Positions 10,746 through 24,293 of a stretch of 64,000 bases of DNA are shown piece by piece (the first letter of the stretch is position 1; every line of letters begins with the position of its first letter). The notes beneath the pieces are model-generated. The model had not been told where the DNA came from, searched no databases, and saw only the letters and a list, made by a program, of their open reading frames with translations. This DNA comes from Mytilus edulis (Eukaryota; Mollusca; Bivalvia; Mytilida; Mytilidae): positions 35,632,293 to 35,696,292 of the forward strand of contig NC_092349.1 of the NCBI RefSeq assembly GCF_963676685.1, given 5' to 3'. Position numbers and translations under genes: made by a program.

Positions 10746-13700
10746 TGGGAGAATATGAAGGGCGAGTTATGAGAGCTTTGTTTGGGAGACTTCGTAACAG
10801 CATCCTGTTACAATTACTTCTTGTTGTAATTGAATTTTGTAATATTTTTGTATGTTTGTTTATACAGATGACTGTGATTCAGTGAAATTGCACTACATGA
10901 TTATGTTGGTACAATGGTTCTAGTGGTTGAACAGTTGATCTGTAATATTATTATGTAGTATGTTATAAGTATAAATATGTATTGATAAAGACAAATTTAA
11001 AAACAATTATCTGTTGTTGTTTTTCATTTCTATTCTATTTTAACAAAATTATAAAGCCAAATTATTATCTATAAAGAACCAAAAAAAAAAGTACACTGAT
11101 TATAATGACCAATATACATATAAGATGTGTAACTAATTCTGCGAACCAAATAAAAAAGTACACTGATTATAATGACCAATATACATATAACATGTGTCAC
11201 TTATTCTGCGAGTATACTAAAAAAGGAAAGTCCAGAATTAGTGGACACAATTTCTGGTTTGATATACAATCTGTTTCTTAATGAAGTATTTAGTGGTATA
11301 TTCTGACTTGAGTAATTATATTTAGAACGATTCGTCGTAGAAAATTGTTTTGTGTTTTTTAATGAAATTCCTAGATTGTAAATATCATGTGAGAAAAGAT
11401 GGTCTTTTTTCAGCATTAGATTATTAAGGCAAACGTTTGGGAACATTTGCGTTTATGGCCTAAATCTATCCCTAGATATGATATTCAATATTTTTAGATG
11501 AGATGTGCATTAATACGACGTATAAAAAAAAAAGACTTGGTAAAATGAAAATGAAATGAAATCTGTTTCAACAAACATATTGTTACAAAATTGTTATGTA
11601 AACGCGATTGGTTTCTCTTTCCAGTTTTGAATACCAAATTCGAAAGCGAGCCTTTTTCGTTGAATTTATTGAAAATGCGAAATTGATTCTTCTTTAACAG
11701 AACACTGGTATGTCAATTGTTGCAATTATACATATTTCCTATCTAATGTTCGTTATAAATAATTACAAAGTACATACAGATTTAAAATTAAAACTCTAAA
11801 TAGGGACCACGTGAGAGTCTTGATTATTTGTGTCGTAATGTTTTTGTATAACCATACCCAATCCCCAAAAATAAATCTGCATTTTGGAAAGACATTTATT
11901 ATCTAATAGAAAGTCAATCTTCAATTGATGATGCTAATAGAAAAGTTAGACCTGGGTTAAGTTTGAACAGCTGCTTCAGGTTATCATTGTGGTCAACTTA
12001 TAAATTTTGAAATTATAAAGAAACTATTATAGTAAGGTTTCAACTCTCTGAGGTAAGGTTGACCTTAGATGCATTTGGTTATTTTTTTTAGGTATTATTG
12101 TGATATAGCTCTTCAACTGTTTCGGTACTTACACATACTCGGATTTCAAATGTTCGGCTTTGCGAGTTCCTGATGAAAGTAAATCCAGAAAAGTGTTTCG
12201 GACACATGAATTTTTAAACGTGTTGTTTTCAATTATTCACAGCAAATTAAATGCATTAGAATAATAATAATAATTTCTTGTAATACTGGATCATATTTTA
12301 TTCTATTTGAAGTTAAGGTGTTACTGTAAAAACTGTCTATACCAGTATCATTAGGTTTTTTTCCCAGAGACTGATTTATTCCAGGTAAAACCTTATATAA
12401 CGAATGACAGCACACGTCAGTCATAGGACAATAACACTCAGAGTCAGAATACGGTTTCTTTAAAAGTTACAGTGTTCCGTCAAGTTAAAAATCATACTTA
12501 CCAAGATACATTTGTCCGATACAGAGTATGGTAAGTGTTAACAAGTTATTAGTCCGATTACACTTATAATGATACTGTTGAGCAACACTTTATAAAGTAT
12601 TCATATAGAAATTCCAGTTGTCTTTAGTGATAAGATTGTTAATCGTCAATATTGTTATTGATGTACTTAAAAGTTAAAGCTTTCGAATACCATATTATAA
12701 GGGAAAAACATAAAACTTCTTTTGTCTGACAACACTATCCTACAAACACACTATCCACACTGATCTGTGTCCACACAGATTTGTGTCCAGACTGATCTGT
12801 GTCCACACTTGTATTAAAAAGGAAAAGTTTTACACTCATTATGCCTCCTTTTACAAATTATTTATGCTTGTAGTTACTCTGTCAAGCTGTTCTTTTCATG
12901 TTTTATGCTTTATACCTAATGATTAACGCAAACGAAATTGAAAAATAATTCACAAAATCGGATGACCTTTATGTATTCACAGCCTATTGATCTATTTGAC
13001 TTTTAATATTGTGTAAATAATATAAGTTTTAACTTTTAAGTTGTCATGATATGGTACTATTATTTGTTTAGTTGCATTTGTTAACAGTTCGTAGGTGATA
13101 CCTTCCTCCTAAGGTTAATTTTAACACCCGTAGAAATTTTTTAAAAACAAACAACCCCCAAGAAAACAAATAAAAAAAACCCAAAAAAAACCAAGACGTA
13201 AAAGAATTGCTTCGAGACGAAAGACAGAAATACCAACTTCAGCTCCAGTAAACCGGACTCTAGTATGTATTGTAGTATTCATTGTCAAGGATGGATTCAT
13301 GAATTCATGTTGAGTGAGTTTTGTTTCTTAATAACAGAGGTTCCAAAGTATGTAACGAGATAAATTTTGATTGAATCAATCATATATTGTTTTTTTACAT
13401 TTATTTCGTAAGGTTAACTTGTTGACCACTTAAAAAAATCGACCTATTCCATTGAGAAACCAGAGCATTTTTGTTTTCTGAAACCTTGAAATAAATAGTC
13501 CATTACCAATTTCACGGTAGGGATAGTGTGCGGCTAGGATCGTGGTTTTTCGAGTGATTTGATCGGGCTTTTTCGAGTGAATATGATAAAAAATGTAAAA
13601 AAAAATACTTTTTTTCTAACAAGACGTGATATGGAAGCTTGAGATTGATAAAAAAAAAAAGGTTGTAAATGATATGTTAGCATATAAAGAGAGTATCATT

Positions 13701-13924
13701 CTGACATTGCTTTTCGTTTAAAAAGTTAAATTTAGCCTTAAAATGCTTTTATTCCAAAATACCGAAAAAAGCCATTTTCTTACACATGCCAATACAAATT
13801 TCGACGGAAATGTATACATGGGATCTATATATCCTTAGATATATAGACAAGGAGATGTATAGACACTTTACAAAAACTATTGTTATTGCATTGAAAGTAA
13901 AAACACAAAAATACTGAACTCCGA
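10746..13924. other. Intergenic with two small tandem duplications
   Basis: A 67-bp tandem duplication lies at about 11080-11216 (GTACACTGATTATAATGACC at 11091 and 11158). Three 16-bp units CCACACTGATCTGTGT lie at 12755-12802 with one or two substitutions each. GTTTTTCGAGTGA-type motifs occur near 13540-13580 and again near 15145-15200, so the tail fragment at 13925-14985 may have inserted into an older repeat. No gene is supported. Confidence 0.55.
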
Positions 13925-14985
13925 TGAAAATTCAAAAAGGAAAATCAAAAATCAAAAGGCAAAATCAGAGTCCAAACACATCAAACGAATGGATAACAAC
14001 TGTCATATCCTGACTTGGTACAGGCATTTTCTAATGTAGAAAATGGTGGATTTAACCTGGTTTTATAGCTAGCTAAACCTCTCACTTGTATGACAGTCGC
14101 ATCAAATTCCATTACATTGTCAACGATGCATGAACAAAAAAAACATACTCAAAGAGTAAAAATGTCAAAAATAGGGGTACAACAGTCAATATTGTGTTAT
14201 CATCTTAATATCACTACATAAACAACAAATGTAACAAAGTAGCACAAAAAGGCATACATCAAATTTAACATTCTCATTTTGCTTTTCTTATACGGCTGAA
14301 TTTATCTATGTAAAGTCTACCCATAAATGAAAGAAGGTTTTCATTACTGGTGTAAAGATGCGCGTTTGAAATTCGCACAGGTATACATAAAAATAATTTT
14401 GTCGTATGACGGCATACATAAATGCAGACTCACGTAAAGTAGATATAACAAAAAACAGACTTACAGTAAAAAAAAAATAAAATAATGGTGTGGTTCAAAG
14501 TATGACGGGACACATAAGTACAGTTTCACGTCAAATACGGCTGAATTTATCTATGTAAAGTCTACCCATAAATGATATAAGGTTTTCATTACTGGTGTAA
14601 AATTGCGTGTTTGAAAGTCGCACAGGTAGACATAAAAATAATTTTGTCGTATGACGGCATACATAAATGCAGACTCACGTAAAGTAGATATAACAAAAAC
14701 CAGATTTAACAGTAAAAGTAATAATAATAAATAAAATAATGGTGTGGTTCAAAGTATGACGGGATACATAAGTACAGTTTCACGTCAAATGTATATCATA
14801 AAAAACAGACTAAACAGAAAAAGTAGTCTTATTGAATAAAATATTTTAGTCATTCATAGTATGTCAAGATCCTTTAGTAAAAGTAATATCAATAAATGAA
14901 ATAATTTTGTCGTTCAAAGTATGTGGTTTTACGTTACCACAGAGTCACTTCAAATGAATATCTAAAAAAGACATATAAAAGAATA
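13925..14985 (-). mobile_element. Penelope-like element 3' tail, with internal tandem duplication
   Basis: Reverse-oriented counterpart of 6036-6965: TTTATAGCTAGCTAAACC near 14063, CAGTCAATATTGTG near 14183, GGCATACATCAAATTT near 14250 and TATGACGG/CACGTCAAA blocks. A segment of about 245-254 bp beginning TACGGCTGAATTTATC (14291 and 14536) is present twice in tandem. No RT sequence remains on its 5' side, so it is a 5'-truncated insertion. Confidence 0.7.
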
Positions 14986-15737
14986 CTATAATACGTAATT
15001 AAGATGATAACAAACGTCAGTACGCAAAATCTATACTTCAAGACCATCTTGTATTATTTGTGAAGTTGATACGGAATATTTATTAACAAGTTCTGGGTAT
15101 CTTCCGATGAACTTTTTGAGAGTAAATTAATTTTTATGTCCGGGTTTTTTCGAGAGCAGTCCGTGCTTTTTCGAGTATGTCCATTTTTTATCGAGTGATT
15201 ATACACATTTCTTACAGCTAAAAAGGTTATGTGTTTACGTTTAAAAACTATAAAATAAAGACTCAAATTAAGTACTGTTAAGGTACATGGTGTATCAACA
15301 CTTGTATTTTATCATGACACAAGTATCGATTCTTTTGTCTCACTTCTTATCGATTGCATGTACAGTATATATCCGTGATCTCAACAATCTAATGTGAGTG
15401 TTCCGGACTATATAAGTATTTGGACCTCATGGGATGACTATTACTGAACAGCAAAATTTCGACTTGGAAGATAACTTCCAAAAATGTCTTAATGAACTGT
15501 TAAACAAGAGTTCAACTGTTTTACTAACTGACAAAAATATCGATATGATAAAGAGTCTAATAATTGATACTAGAGACGGACAGAAAACAAATACACCCAA
15601 CTTAGACAATTAATTGAAAGACAATGGGTTTCAACTTGTCACTTGTGCTGTTTTGGGTAGCCTTTTAACTATAAAATTAATACATTTCATGTAACCGTCA
15701 CTGTTATAGATAAGTTTATTGTATTATTGTATCGTTT

Positions 15738-16040
15738 CAGAGAATGGAAAATTGGGAATGTGTCAAAGAGACAACAACCAGACAACAGCAAAAGGTCACC
15801 AACAGGTCTTCAATGCAGCGATAAATTTCCGCATCCTGAGGCGTCTTTCAGCTGGCCCCAAACCCAATATATATACTAGTTCGGTGATAATGAACGCCTT
15901 ACTAAACTCCAAATTGTACACAAGAAATTAAAATTAATACAAGACTAACAAAGGCCAGAGTCTCCTGACTTGGGATAGGGGCAAACATGTGGCGGGGTTA
16001 AACATGTTTATAAGATCTCAACCCTCCCCCTCTCCATCTA
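15738..16040. repeat. Mussel-type interspersed repeat
   Basis: Contains GAATGTGTCAAAGAGACAAC, CAAAAGGTCACCAACAGGTC, AGCTGGCCCCAAACCCAATA and TCCTGACTTGGGATAGGGGC, a repeat I recognise as very common in Mytilus transcripts and genomes. A shorter relative lies at 58345-58455 and another near 25325-25400. The 70-codon frame inside it is part of the repeat. Confidence 0.7.
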
Positions 16041-17765
16041 GTCAATGTAGAAAAGTAAACGGATAACAATGCGCACATTAAATTCAGTTCAAGAAAAGTC
16101 CGAGTTTGATGTCAGAAGATGTAACCAAAGAAAAATAAACAAAATGACAATGATACATAAATAATAACATACTACTAGCAGTTAACTGACATGCCAGCTC
16201 AAGACTTCAATTAAATTGATCGACAGATTGTCTCTTATATCATATGAACATCAGGCACAATCCTAATACCGTTAGGGGTTAAGTATCATACCATCATAAC
16301 ATATATGAGAAGACATACCTATATGGTTCCAAATTAGGTGTCCCCTTGGGCACTTATTTGTTCGCCACCTCTTTCGCCAAAACAATACATTTTTCGCCAC
16401 TTTATTACTTTTTTTCACCAACATAACATAACTATCAAAAATAATACATTTGCCATACATACACTGACTATTGACTGACATGTTTCGATTTGATATAATG
16501 CAAAAGATATATTTGAGGGTTGCTGACTATGAAAGACAAATACCGATCAAATGATTCAATTTTTACACTTTTCTGAGGTCCAAACAAAATGACAAGTAAC
16601 CATTTTATCCTTTCATGTCCAGATTACAATACCACTTCTTTTTTTAATTTAGAAAAGGCCTTGAGATCAAGTAGCAAACAGGACACAATTACTTTACAAA
16701 TGTTAAATGCTGCTCGATTCAAGAAGAATCAGGTTGATTGTATTCTTGTTTGACAAAAAAGCAGGTGTGAAACATAAATTAGAATACAAACAAGGAAGTT
16801 ATTCGGAAACTCTAACCATAACCTTAACCGAAATAAATTTTCTTTGTTAAAAATGATAAACAGAAAAACAAGGAAATAAAAAGACGTATACAGAATTTTC
16901 CCTTCATTGACCTTGAAAGTCCACCAAAATTGACATTAACCGATTTACAGAAAAAAATAACATTGAAGCTAATTTCTTGATTTTTTCAGATTGGAAAGGA
17001 TTATCAGAGGAAAACAAAATTTTAAAAATGTTTTTGTACATAATTTACAATACTTCTAGTTTAACATAAGTGAAATCAAGACAACTTTTGCAATTGAAAC
17101 AATACCTATCATAATCCAGAAAATGTATCACCACACTTAAGATCCTAAACTAAGTACTCCTTTCCGACAAGATAGAGAAAATGTCTGGATAAAGAAACTG
17201 GGGACTGTAATGTCATATGGTTGCAATAATACCATCAAACGCGTAGACCATTTGTCAAATCCAGCAGGCAGTCAGGTAAATGTAATGAGCTTATTTAGTA
17301 CATGATCATGTTATCACTAGGGATCTACACATAATTCAACATGAACATCCCCGAATGGTGATATGTCATGGTCCTTAGTTAAAGAAACCCCAACTTTTCA
17401 ATTGGAATCATAACTTCAAAATAATTAAAGATGCCATTGAGGACTATTCCAGAGCTTTGATTAAACGAGACAAAGTTGAACTTGACATTTTTTCAGAATG
17501 TGTCAAAACAATGAGGTATCTGATGAAACGTCGCATATATCAGTTGGAAAAACTGTTTGAATGATCGACCAATAGTAAGTCCTTTTTCAGAGATTAAGAG
17601 GCTTTGAAATGTCTGGAGTTACACTGCATGTTCCAACCTTCATAATAAAGAACAAGACAAAATCGAAAATTATCAGTCACATTATCAAATGAAAACTAAT
17701 ATTTAATACAGACATTGTCATTAAATATTGTTGGTTTTTAAAGTTATTTGACACAATTTTTTGAA
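16041..17765. other. Intergenic; no gene seen
   Basis: AT-rich, no splice-bounded coding blocks, no recognised repeats. Confidence 0.5.
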
Positions 17766-17769
17766 ATTT

Positions 17770-17885
17770 GTGGTCATCAGTGCTCTTCAATTTTATACTT
17801 GCTTGGCTTGATAACTATTTTGATCTGAGCGTCACTGATGAGTCTTATGTCGACGACACGCACGTCTGGCGTATTAATTTATACA
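17770..17885. repeat. Dispersed bivalve repeat fragment
   Basis: Motifs TTGATCTGAGCGTCACTGATGA and ACGCACGTCTGGCGTAT; inverted relative of the fragments near 7480 and 2545. Recognised from memory as abundant in mussels. Confidence 0.6.
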
Positions 17886-20454
17886 TGTTAAAGCCTGCTA
17901 TTTTTAACTAGAACTATTTTTAATAGAATAGTTACACAAGTTTTAAATTTCAAAAGAAAAATACGCATTGTTTAATAGTACTATTACGAAAACGCATCTT
18001 TACAGGTATAGCGATTTAGTAACAAAACATTTGTAAGTTGTGTGCTGTCAATGCCTCGTATTTTGCATGTATTAAATTATCTATAGCTGTCCGAATTTTT
18101 TGTTTTTGTTTTCTGCTTTTCTTGTCATCAACCACTTCCCACCAAACTGAGACAAAATGGAAGAAAACGAAGGTTGCAATTTGTAAAAATAAATCTGTTG
18201 ACCTGTTCCTTGGCATCGGAGGACACTCACAAATTCATACATTTTTATTTCATTAATATGTTGAAACTTTAGTAAAAAAAAAAGAAAGAAGAAAACTTAT
18301 GAAGCACCATACGATAAAAGACAAGAAAGTCGTTTTCATCTGTTGAGCTGCTCCAAAAATAAATTTTCAACAAAAACAAGGAAGTGCTGAAAAAACATGT
18401 TCTCATCATTTTCCAAGGTAAGGGCGTTTTGAAAATATAACGAGTTGTGTCATTCGGAATAACAAAGCTCGTGTTACCAGCACAAGGTCAATCACTATAA
18501 ATAAATATTTTGAACGAAAATAAATTTAAAGAGATAGTTAAAAATGAAAAACCTTCAATTGGTGCAATCACGTAACAGTTTGAAAATATAATGATAAATA
18601 CAATCCCTTCATCCAAGCCCAGTGCAGAGGAAGATATTTGTCACGTGCTATGCCATTTTGAAGTATAAAAATTGGTGACCAACTATATCAGTCGTATTGC
18701 GCCATTTCAAATGACAGTTTCATCTTATTCATAATACCGAATGTGACTCAATGAGTTTATCCAAAAACATCTTGCTGTAAAGTAAGGTTAGAATCTAATG
18801 AAATCATATAAAGCATGCATTGTTTTATCGGGGCCTTTTATATCTGACTATGCGGTATGGTCTTTGTTCATTGTTTAAGGCCGTACGGGGATCTACAGTT
18901 CTTAGTGTCTTTGTCATTTTGGTCTCTAGTGTACAGTTACCTCATTGGCAATCATACCACATCTTCTTTTTTATATCATCAATTATTACAACCGGAATAT
19001 ATGTTTTTAAATTTTGAAAAGGTTTGGGAAAAAGTTTAAGTTAGTTGTTATATACAAATTAACTATGGTTGCCTGTTTTGTTTTAATTATAAAGAATAAA
19101 GAATTTTTTTTCTTAATCTTCGATAAAAAGGCGAAAAAAGCGTGTTTTAATTTTCATATGTGTCACGCTTTTTTTACAAACAAGGCTACATTGTACATGT
19201 GTTTGCATTTTTGAAAATTAACTTGAATCAAAGCTCATATTTATAATGTAACTATGGTGGTTATTTTTTTTACATGTTCCTTTTATTGAACTCGTGTATT
19301 TTTGTCAGTTTCAATTGTCTTTCCCTTTTTTGAATTTGCCGCATAGTAAAGTTGTTTTTTGTTATACTTTATAATAGAATGTGTTCTTAATTTCCTATTT
19401 ATGCTAGATGAATGAAAACCAGTCCTTTGATCGCATATTTTTGTTTTATTATTCCGAAACCGTATGGCGTTTTACTTGTGTGTTTACATGAACTGTCAGT
19501 GATTAAGCCGTACTTATTAACCAACTGTTAACAAAACTTTGAAATTGTCGTACTTCTAAGAAATGAAACTGCTGTAATAGATTAACTAGCTGTATTTGGC
19601 ATACCTTTTTATAATGTTGGGTCCTTATATTATGGTTCTTAATCCTTGTATTTGGATTATATTTCTTTTATTCAAGGGTCACTGATTGGTAAATCATTGA
19701 TTTTCATAACAAGCCTGGTGTACAAAGTAAAGAATGAATCTTTCTACAGTTTGGAAAATAATAGGATTATAATAAAAAAAAAACACCCATATACCTTGTT
19801 TTATAAATGAAAGATGTATTTAATCATTTGATTTTACCACACATGTAAAAGTGTGTGACGTGCTTCTTTTCGAACACAATAAAGTTTAATTTGAGAATTC
19901 AGATGAAAAACCCACTACATTTGAACCTTTGATATTCAGCTCAAAAAGAAAAACTAAAAATTTATCTGATGTTTATTCTGGTTAATTCAACAGATTGTCT
20001 GAGTTAAGTCTGAAAAGGGATCAATCAGTGAAACTAGTAAAACAAAAAGAAATAGATTAAATATTAGTTAAAAATATAATGGTTACAAAACTTCAAATTT
20101 GCAATTTCTTTAATGAAAAATGAACGAAAAAAATAAAACTACCCATAACACTTCGGTTTTGTACATTTCATGAGCAGAAGATTATGTGATTTAGTCAAAT
20201 ACAAACTTATTACCCCATCAAAGTATCATACTTTGCATACATTTCAAGAAATACAACCAAAAACTGACCAAAAAAGACTCATTTTTGCAAGAGTTACCTC
20301 CTCTTCCAATGCTAATTTCCATAGGAAATTAAAAATGCTGATTTTGAGTTTTCCTCAAGTCAGATTTTATTGAACTTTTTTCTGTGTATATAAAGGGCAT
20401 AATGCTATAGATTAGAACTAAAACATTTTCTGTTTTTCGCTTTTAAATTTCACC
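17886..20454. other. Intergenic; one dispersed repeat
   Basis: A mussel-type repeat at about 18825-18970 (GGGGCCTTTTATATCTGACT, AGGCCGTACGG, TTGGCAATCATACCACATCT) recurs at 62712-62868 and 63064-63205. The remaining sequence is AT-rich with short frames only; no gene is supported. Confidence 0.55.
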
Positions 20455-21450
20455 CTGCTAAGATGAACAATTTTCTTTGTAAGAGTTATCTCCCTATTCA
20501 CTGTTCATCAAGTGAGTGCATTTCCTTCGTAATAAAAAAAAAAAACCTCGACAAAATTCTTTTTCTAAATTGTTCGTTACATCCTCAGGAATTTTTGGCT
20601 AATTTGGATCGAATCCATTAGATAAAATTTTATGGGAGTTATCCATCTTAACCAAATAAATTTGTCGCTATGTTTTTTTATCTCATTAACCGTTGACCGT
20701 ATAACCCTAGAATCTTTTTATTTGAGGTCCCTCGGTCCTAACTTAGAAAATCAGGTCAAAGTCAAAGGTCATGGTCATTTTCAAAATTGAGACTTTTGCT
20801 TGCTTTTGTATTTTCTCTGACACTTTGAAAGATATATATAAAAAACAAGTGCAACATGTCTGCTTTATTGTAATGAAGATATGCCACATTTGGTCTGTTA
20901 CAATTTAACATGTTTAATGACATCTTATAGGAGTTGGTGCCCCTGTAATGTCTTAATATAAGGTTATTTGATATTAACTTCAACTAACTTAAGGTCATTA
21001 TCAAGCCATTTGACCTTGTACAAAAGTTTGGGTGAGATATGACCTTAAAAAACGGCTACCGGAAATGACCTTGAGAAAGCCGGAAGTAGCCTTTTTTGCA
21101 TTTTTTTTTCATATAAACTCATTATTATTCATATATATACATACACTTACAACACAAGCCTAGAAATTACTTACAACAAACCGGAAGTGGTCAATTATTT
21201 CCCGTTCAAATTCAATACCATGTAGAAACTATTTATTTTTGGAATCAGTGTGAAAGAAGCTATCATATGAGACCAGAAGTGACATTAATTTCACCGGAAG
21301 TAGCATATAATCTCCCTTATTTCACTCAAAAGTATAATGAACCCATTACTTATTGCATCAGTTTGAAGAAACTATCTTCTTATCAAAATTTCTTTGATGT
21401 TGAAAGACGTTCAATTGTTCTCTGAACAATTGGTTTTTAATTTTAAAAGT
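20455..21450 (+). repeat. Interspersed element, copy D
   Basis: The most complete copy. It runs from CTTTGTAAGAGTTATCTCC (about 20476) through ACATCCTCAGGAATTTTTGG (20579), AGGTCAAAGTCAAAGGTCA near 20753, CCGGAAGT motifs at about 21081, 21181 and 21294, to a terminal perfect inverted repeat CAATTGTTC/GAACAATTG with a 3-base loop at 21412-21432. It ends about 310 bp upstream of the first coding exon at 21759. Confidence 0.7.
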
Positions 21451-21758
21451 ATTTGTTTTGCTTTCAATATATATATGCTCATTAACATTGATAATGTTAT
21501 TTTTTATATTTAAAAGTTATCCAAACCCACCCAAGCAGAAAGTATTGATTTATCTTCTATATTAATATGCTCACATGTACTAGTAATTTTAAAAGTATTT
21601 GTTATGCTTTCCATATAATTATATATATATATGCTCATTAGCTTTTATAATGTTCTTTGAAATGATCATAGATTTTATATTGTTGACATTGTTTGTATTC
21701 TTATTGATGTTTTATATGACATTCACCTGATCATATGTAGATATTCTTTGTCAGGATA

Positions 21759-21981
21759 ATGGCACATACGGGAGAGAGTTTGGAGAAAAAGAGAGAAACA
21801 GAAAACTTCACACGCATAAATAGACTACTACAAAGAGTGGCAACGCCTGTCGTTAAAATTTATTTTGACGGCGAATTTCATCCTACGCAACTAAAGTCAA
21901 TACTTGCGAAAGGACGCATTGAATTACGAAAACAGAAATCCATCAACCAGTATCAGTTCACTTTGTTGTATCCTGCTAATG
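21759..21981 (+). CDS. Exon 1: N-terminus of DZIP3-like HEPN domain
   Basis: The ATG at 21759 opens MAHTGESLEKKRETENFTRI and continues with RVATPVVKIYFDGEFHP, the typical start of mollusc DZIP3-like HEPN proteins (a hydrophobic strand, then FxxxF). QYQFTLLYPANG at the end joins in phase 1 across the donor GTAAGG at 21982. The joined codon is Gly and leads into DPSSLDFDLTLLITLLR. Confidence 0.8.
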
Positions 21982-22129
21982 GTAAGGGAACGATCAACTT
22001 CTTTGTAAATGTTTAAATTTTTAATTACACAGCATACACTCAAAATGAACAGTTCAATTACATATGTCTAATTAAGAATTAAGCCAAACCTATGTATATT
22101 AGGTGAGATTAGTGGAAGAATTGCCTACG

Positions 22130-22575
22130 CAAACAAAAAAGAATATATTGTAGAAGCACCAAATAGATCAACAAATACAAAAAAAAATAAAAAAAATAAT
22201 TGATAAATAAAAATATATATATAATAAGGGTAGATAAGTAGGTAAAAAAATAACTAAATTAATATATAAATTGAAAAATAAATAAAAAGGTAAATGAGTA
22301 AATAAATAAATAATAAATAGATTAATTTATTAAATAATCAAAATTAAATAATTCACTGAAAAATAAATAAACTGGTTAATTAAATAATAAATAATCAAAT
22401 AAAAAAAATAGCCAAATAAATGAATAAATAGATAAATAAATAAATAATAAATAGATTCATTAATTGAATAATCAAAATTAAATAATTCACTGAAAAAATA
22501 AATAAATAAATAAGAAATATTAAATAAATAAATAAATAAATAAATAAAATAATATATATATAAATAAATGAAACG
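22130..22575. repeat. TAAA-rich low-complexity tract in intron 1
   Basis: Long runs of AAATAAATAAAT and close variants. It generates a spurious hydrophobic minus-strand frame at 22395-22589. Confidence 0.85.
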
Positions 22576-22684
22576 GTGTCTTGTATCAAAAAAAATAAAT
22601 CTTCAGGAATATTTTAAGTTTCAAATAGATATACTTTTTCATTTACTTTTAACTATTTTGTATATTTACTTGAAAAAAAAATTA

Positions 22685-22940
22685 TAAAAGAGGGACGAAA
22701 GACCAAAGGGACAGTCAAAAACTCATAAATCTAAAATAAACTGACAACGCCATAGCTAAAATTGAAAAAGACAAACAGACAAACAATAGTACACATGACA
22801 CAACATAGAAAACTAAAGAATAAACAACACAAACCCCACCAAAAACTAGGGGTGATCTCAGGTGCTCCGGAAGATATAAGCAAATCCTGCTCCACATGTG
22901 ACACCCGTCGTGTTGCTTATGTGATAACAAATCTGGTAAA
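22685..22940. repeat. Dispersed mussel-type repeat in intron 1
   Basis: GACGAAAGACCAAAGGGACA, then AGACAAACAGACAAACAATA and GGTGATCTCAGGTGCTCCGG. A relative of 57970-58110, also in an intron. Small frames on both strands are by-products. Confidence 0.6.
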
Positions 22941-22984
22941 TTGTCTAATTCGGTAAGTCACATTCATGAAAGGGAAGGGGATTG

Positions 22985-23475
22985 TAGTTACGACGTAAGG
23001 AACATATCCGATGTCATTTGTGAAACGGTTATTCCATAACGGTCAACCAACTCGTGATGGCGTCCCTAAAATTTACGAAGGGATGATTTCAACTTCACTA
23101 TTTGAAACTCTTGGTTTAATAGCTTCCTAGCAACCCTCTATCAAGAAAATCATGATAGGAAAAGCAAGCACGGGAATATCGTATCAATTGGGAGATATAT
23201 ACCCCGTATGCAGGTGCTGCTGGAATGTTGCTACTTAGAAATGGAAAGTTCACAATTGGAAAGCTGAAATCATCTCTTTTGTCGTAAAGTTTTGTTTTCA
23301 ACCGAACCTCATTGTCAATTTCTAGATGTAAGTCAAGATATGAGGCCGACTTAACTGTATCTGTAGTATCATTTATCTGTAGTTCGATGGGATAGATGCG
23401 TTCCACATAGTCACCAAATTTTGAATTATTTAGTGAAAGAACATCATCTATATAGCGGAAAGTAGAGTTAAAGGA
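22985..23475 (-). pseudogene. Penelope-like reverse transcriptase fragment in intron 1
   Basis: Read on the minus strand, the frame contains FNSTFRYIDDVLSLNN (about 23464-23417), whose YIDD is the RT catalytic motif. It continues FGDYVERIYPIELQIND, SASYLDLHLEIDNE, KLYDKRDDF, then NIPAAPAYGVYISQLIRYSR and FSYHDFLDRGLL. This order matches Penelope-like RTs abundant in molluscs. A stop (TAA) lies seven codons before the catalytic region in the same frame, and the sequence after LLGSY is frameshifted into AIKPRVSNSEVEI-type residues, so only part of the RT palm and thumb remains. No GIY-YIG endonuclease is visible. It is inserted antisense to the host HEPN/ankyrin gene. Confidence 0.8.
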
Positions 23476-24072
23476 TATTGTTTACTTCTTATCTTTCTTC
23501 TAAAACTTTCTCTATCATTTTATAACATCATCAAAGGAAGCTGTCACAGACATATTTAATCTTTTGAATCGTTTGATTTTAATCAAAGGTTTTCCTTTTA
23601 CACATGTTACATGCGGTATGGTAGCTTTTATACCTACATATAAGTGAAAGTAACCAGTTCACTGCATTGACATATATTGGGGTATGCTGTATTTTAATTC
23701 TTTCATTGTAATGTTCGTATGACAGATTGAGGGGCACATACAATTGTTTAACGTAGTTTACACAATTTCCTATCTAAAACAAAATTCTGCATCGTATATA
23801 CACGTTTAGTATTTCAAATTTGACACATGACGCTCACAACATGCTGTATCAACATGTTCAATCGATATCTTTATTCAATTTTGAAAGACAATATTGCTTT
23901 ATTCGCTGCACTAGCAATAATTTATAATTCACTAAATATGAATGTCTGAATTTACAACTTTATTAGCATCTTTCTTCATCATTGTTTGTGTTGCCGACTG
24001 AGAAAATTATAATGTTTCATATAACTTTAAAACTGTATTTCAATTGTGTAATTATACATTTTATTGCTTCAG

Positions 24073-24293
24073 GTGATCCATCATCCCTTGATTTTGACCT
24101 CACTTTACTGATAACTCTGTTAAGACATCTAGATACGAACGTACCAATATCAGACAAACTACCCATTGTTACAGACACAAGTATTGCTGCCAGTCTGTCA
24201 AGATTAAAATACTACAGAAACCAGGTTGCGCATAATCAGACATTAACATTGTCTTGCACAGAATTTGAAATATGGTGGAATGATATTACTAAT
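24073..24293 (+). CDS. Exon 2: HEPN core with R-x4-H motif
   Basis: Bounded by acceptor TTGCTTCAG and donor GTAAGT (24294). It contains FDLTLLITLLRHLD and, at residues 123-128, RNQVAH. This is the R-N-x3-H arrangement of the HEPN superfamily, whose Arg and His form the RNase active site in catalytic members. Exit phase 0. Here both key residues are intact. Confidence 0.85.

Noticed and set aside
12490..12545. Possible hairpin (ACTTACCA/TGGTAAGT)
   Set aside because: Only 8-bp arms with a long loop in AT-rich DNA; expected by chance.
22395..22589. Hydrophobic minus-strand frame
   Set aside because: Produced by the TAAA-rich tract.
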